Assembly (NCBI GenBank): GCA_003427395.1
Contig: BFEA01000013.1
Coordinates: 6,795,936-6,824,723 of the forward strand
Direction of reading: 5' to 3'
DNA length: 28,788 bases
From: Chara braunii
Lineage: Eukaryota > Streptophyta > Charophyceae > Charales > Characeae
The position numbers and the translations under genes are program-made. The notes under the pieces were generated by a model, which was not told where the DNA came from, did not search any database, and saw nothing but the letters and a program-made list of their open reading frames with translations. Shown in pieces: positions 28,492-28,788 of the stretch; the first letter of the stretch is position 1, and every line of letters begins with the position of its first letter.

Positions 28492-28788
28492 CTTGCGGTA
28501 GTCGATACACAATCGTAGGTCCTTGTTCTTCTTCCGGACGAAGAGAACTGGTGCTCCATATGGGGAGCTACTAGGGCGGATCCAGCCCTTGGCCAACAAA
28601 TCGTCGAGTTGTGCGCGGAGGACATCAAGCTCCTCCTCGCTCATCCGATAGATGCAACCTTTCGGCGGCACGACACCGGCCTCAAGAATGATTTCGTGAG
28701 AGATCGGCCGATCCGGCACCACACCGGTAGGTGTCTCGAAGATGTCGGCGAACTCGTCCGACAACCGCACCACCTCGCTCATCCGATA
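28483..28788 (-). pseudogene. Ty3/gypsy reverse transcriptase, N-terminal part (third element)
   Basis: The frame reads from the window edge: YRMSE, then [10 protein letters not shown], the linker before RT; a [18 protein letters not shown] segment; [38 protein letters not shown]. These are the first conserved blocks of gypsy RT (the KGxIxPSxSPxGAPVLFVxKK and CIDYRxLN motifs). A TAG follows at once at 28485-28483 and unrelated DNA begins, so the catalytic YxDD part is missing. The element is cut at the window edge. The sequence style is what made me suggest a charophyte source. Confidence 0.88.

Overview
The window looks like a gene-poor, repeat-dominated piece of a large streptophyte (plant-lineage) nuclear genome. 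The reverse transcriptase and integrase wording of its Ty3/gypsy fragments reminds me of charophyte algae such as Chara. That source is an inference from memory, not shown by the sequence. The DNA looks like a short-read draft scaffold. It has a 306-base N gap, two ambiguous bases, and two copies of the Tn5/Nextera mosaic-end junction left inside the sequence. I found no intact host gene, rRNA or tRNA.

Layout. 1-1069 is a satellite whose monomers come in two lengths (41 and 53 bp). About 1110-2155 is an unrelated 91-bp satellite. 2180-2508 is a purine-only tract ending in 71 A. 3612-4562 is a probable LTR on the minus strand. Just upstream of it on that strand lies a polypurine tract and, at 4787-5338, a decayed cytosine-5 DNA methyltransferase of DNMT3 type. 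5640-6086 is a 65-bp tandem repeat. 6724-7687 is a second probable minus-strand LTR, followed by the integrase C-terminus and chromodomain-like tail of a Ty3/gypsy element (7726-8177). That element is split by a 5'-truncated LINE (8178-10490, plus strand, A28 tail) and resumes exactly at 10491.

12608-15180 is a CT/GC-rich low-complexity array containing the two adapter artefacts and the gap. 15181-17250 is unassigned. 17250-17520 is an AT-rich duplicated block. 17890-18513 is the C-terminus of a second type of gypsy integrase with a very basic tail. From about 18.58 to 22.79 kb the DNA is unusually rich in hairpins: a back-to-back chain at 19887-20238, and a roughly 63-bp repeat at 21.5-22.8 kb whose units fold as hairpins around an almost invariant AACTTA loop while the arms change in a compensatory way. 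22.8-28.35 kb is largely anonymous, with a (CT)28 microsatellite and one strong hairpin. The window ends in the start of a third gypsy reverse transcriptase on the minus strand (28483-28788).

The genes here do not form a pathway. They are nested and broken transposable elements, nearly all on the minus strand. The two most interesting signals are the methyltransferase fragment next to an LTR, which suggests a retrotransposon that carries its own DNA methyltransferase, and the covarying hairpin repeat, which looks like conserved RNA or cruciform structure in otherwise non-coding repeat DNA.
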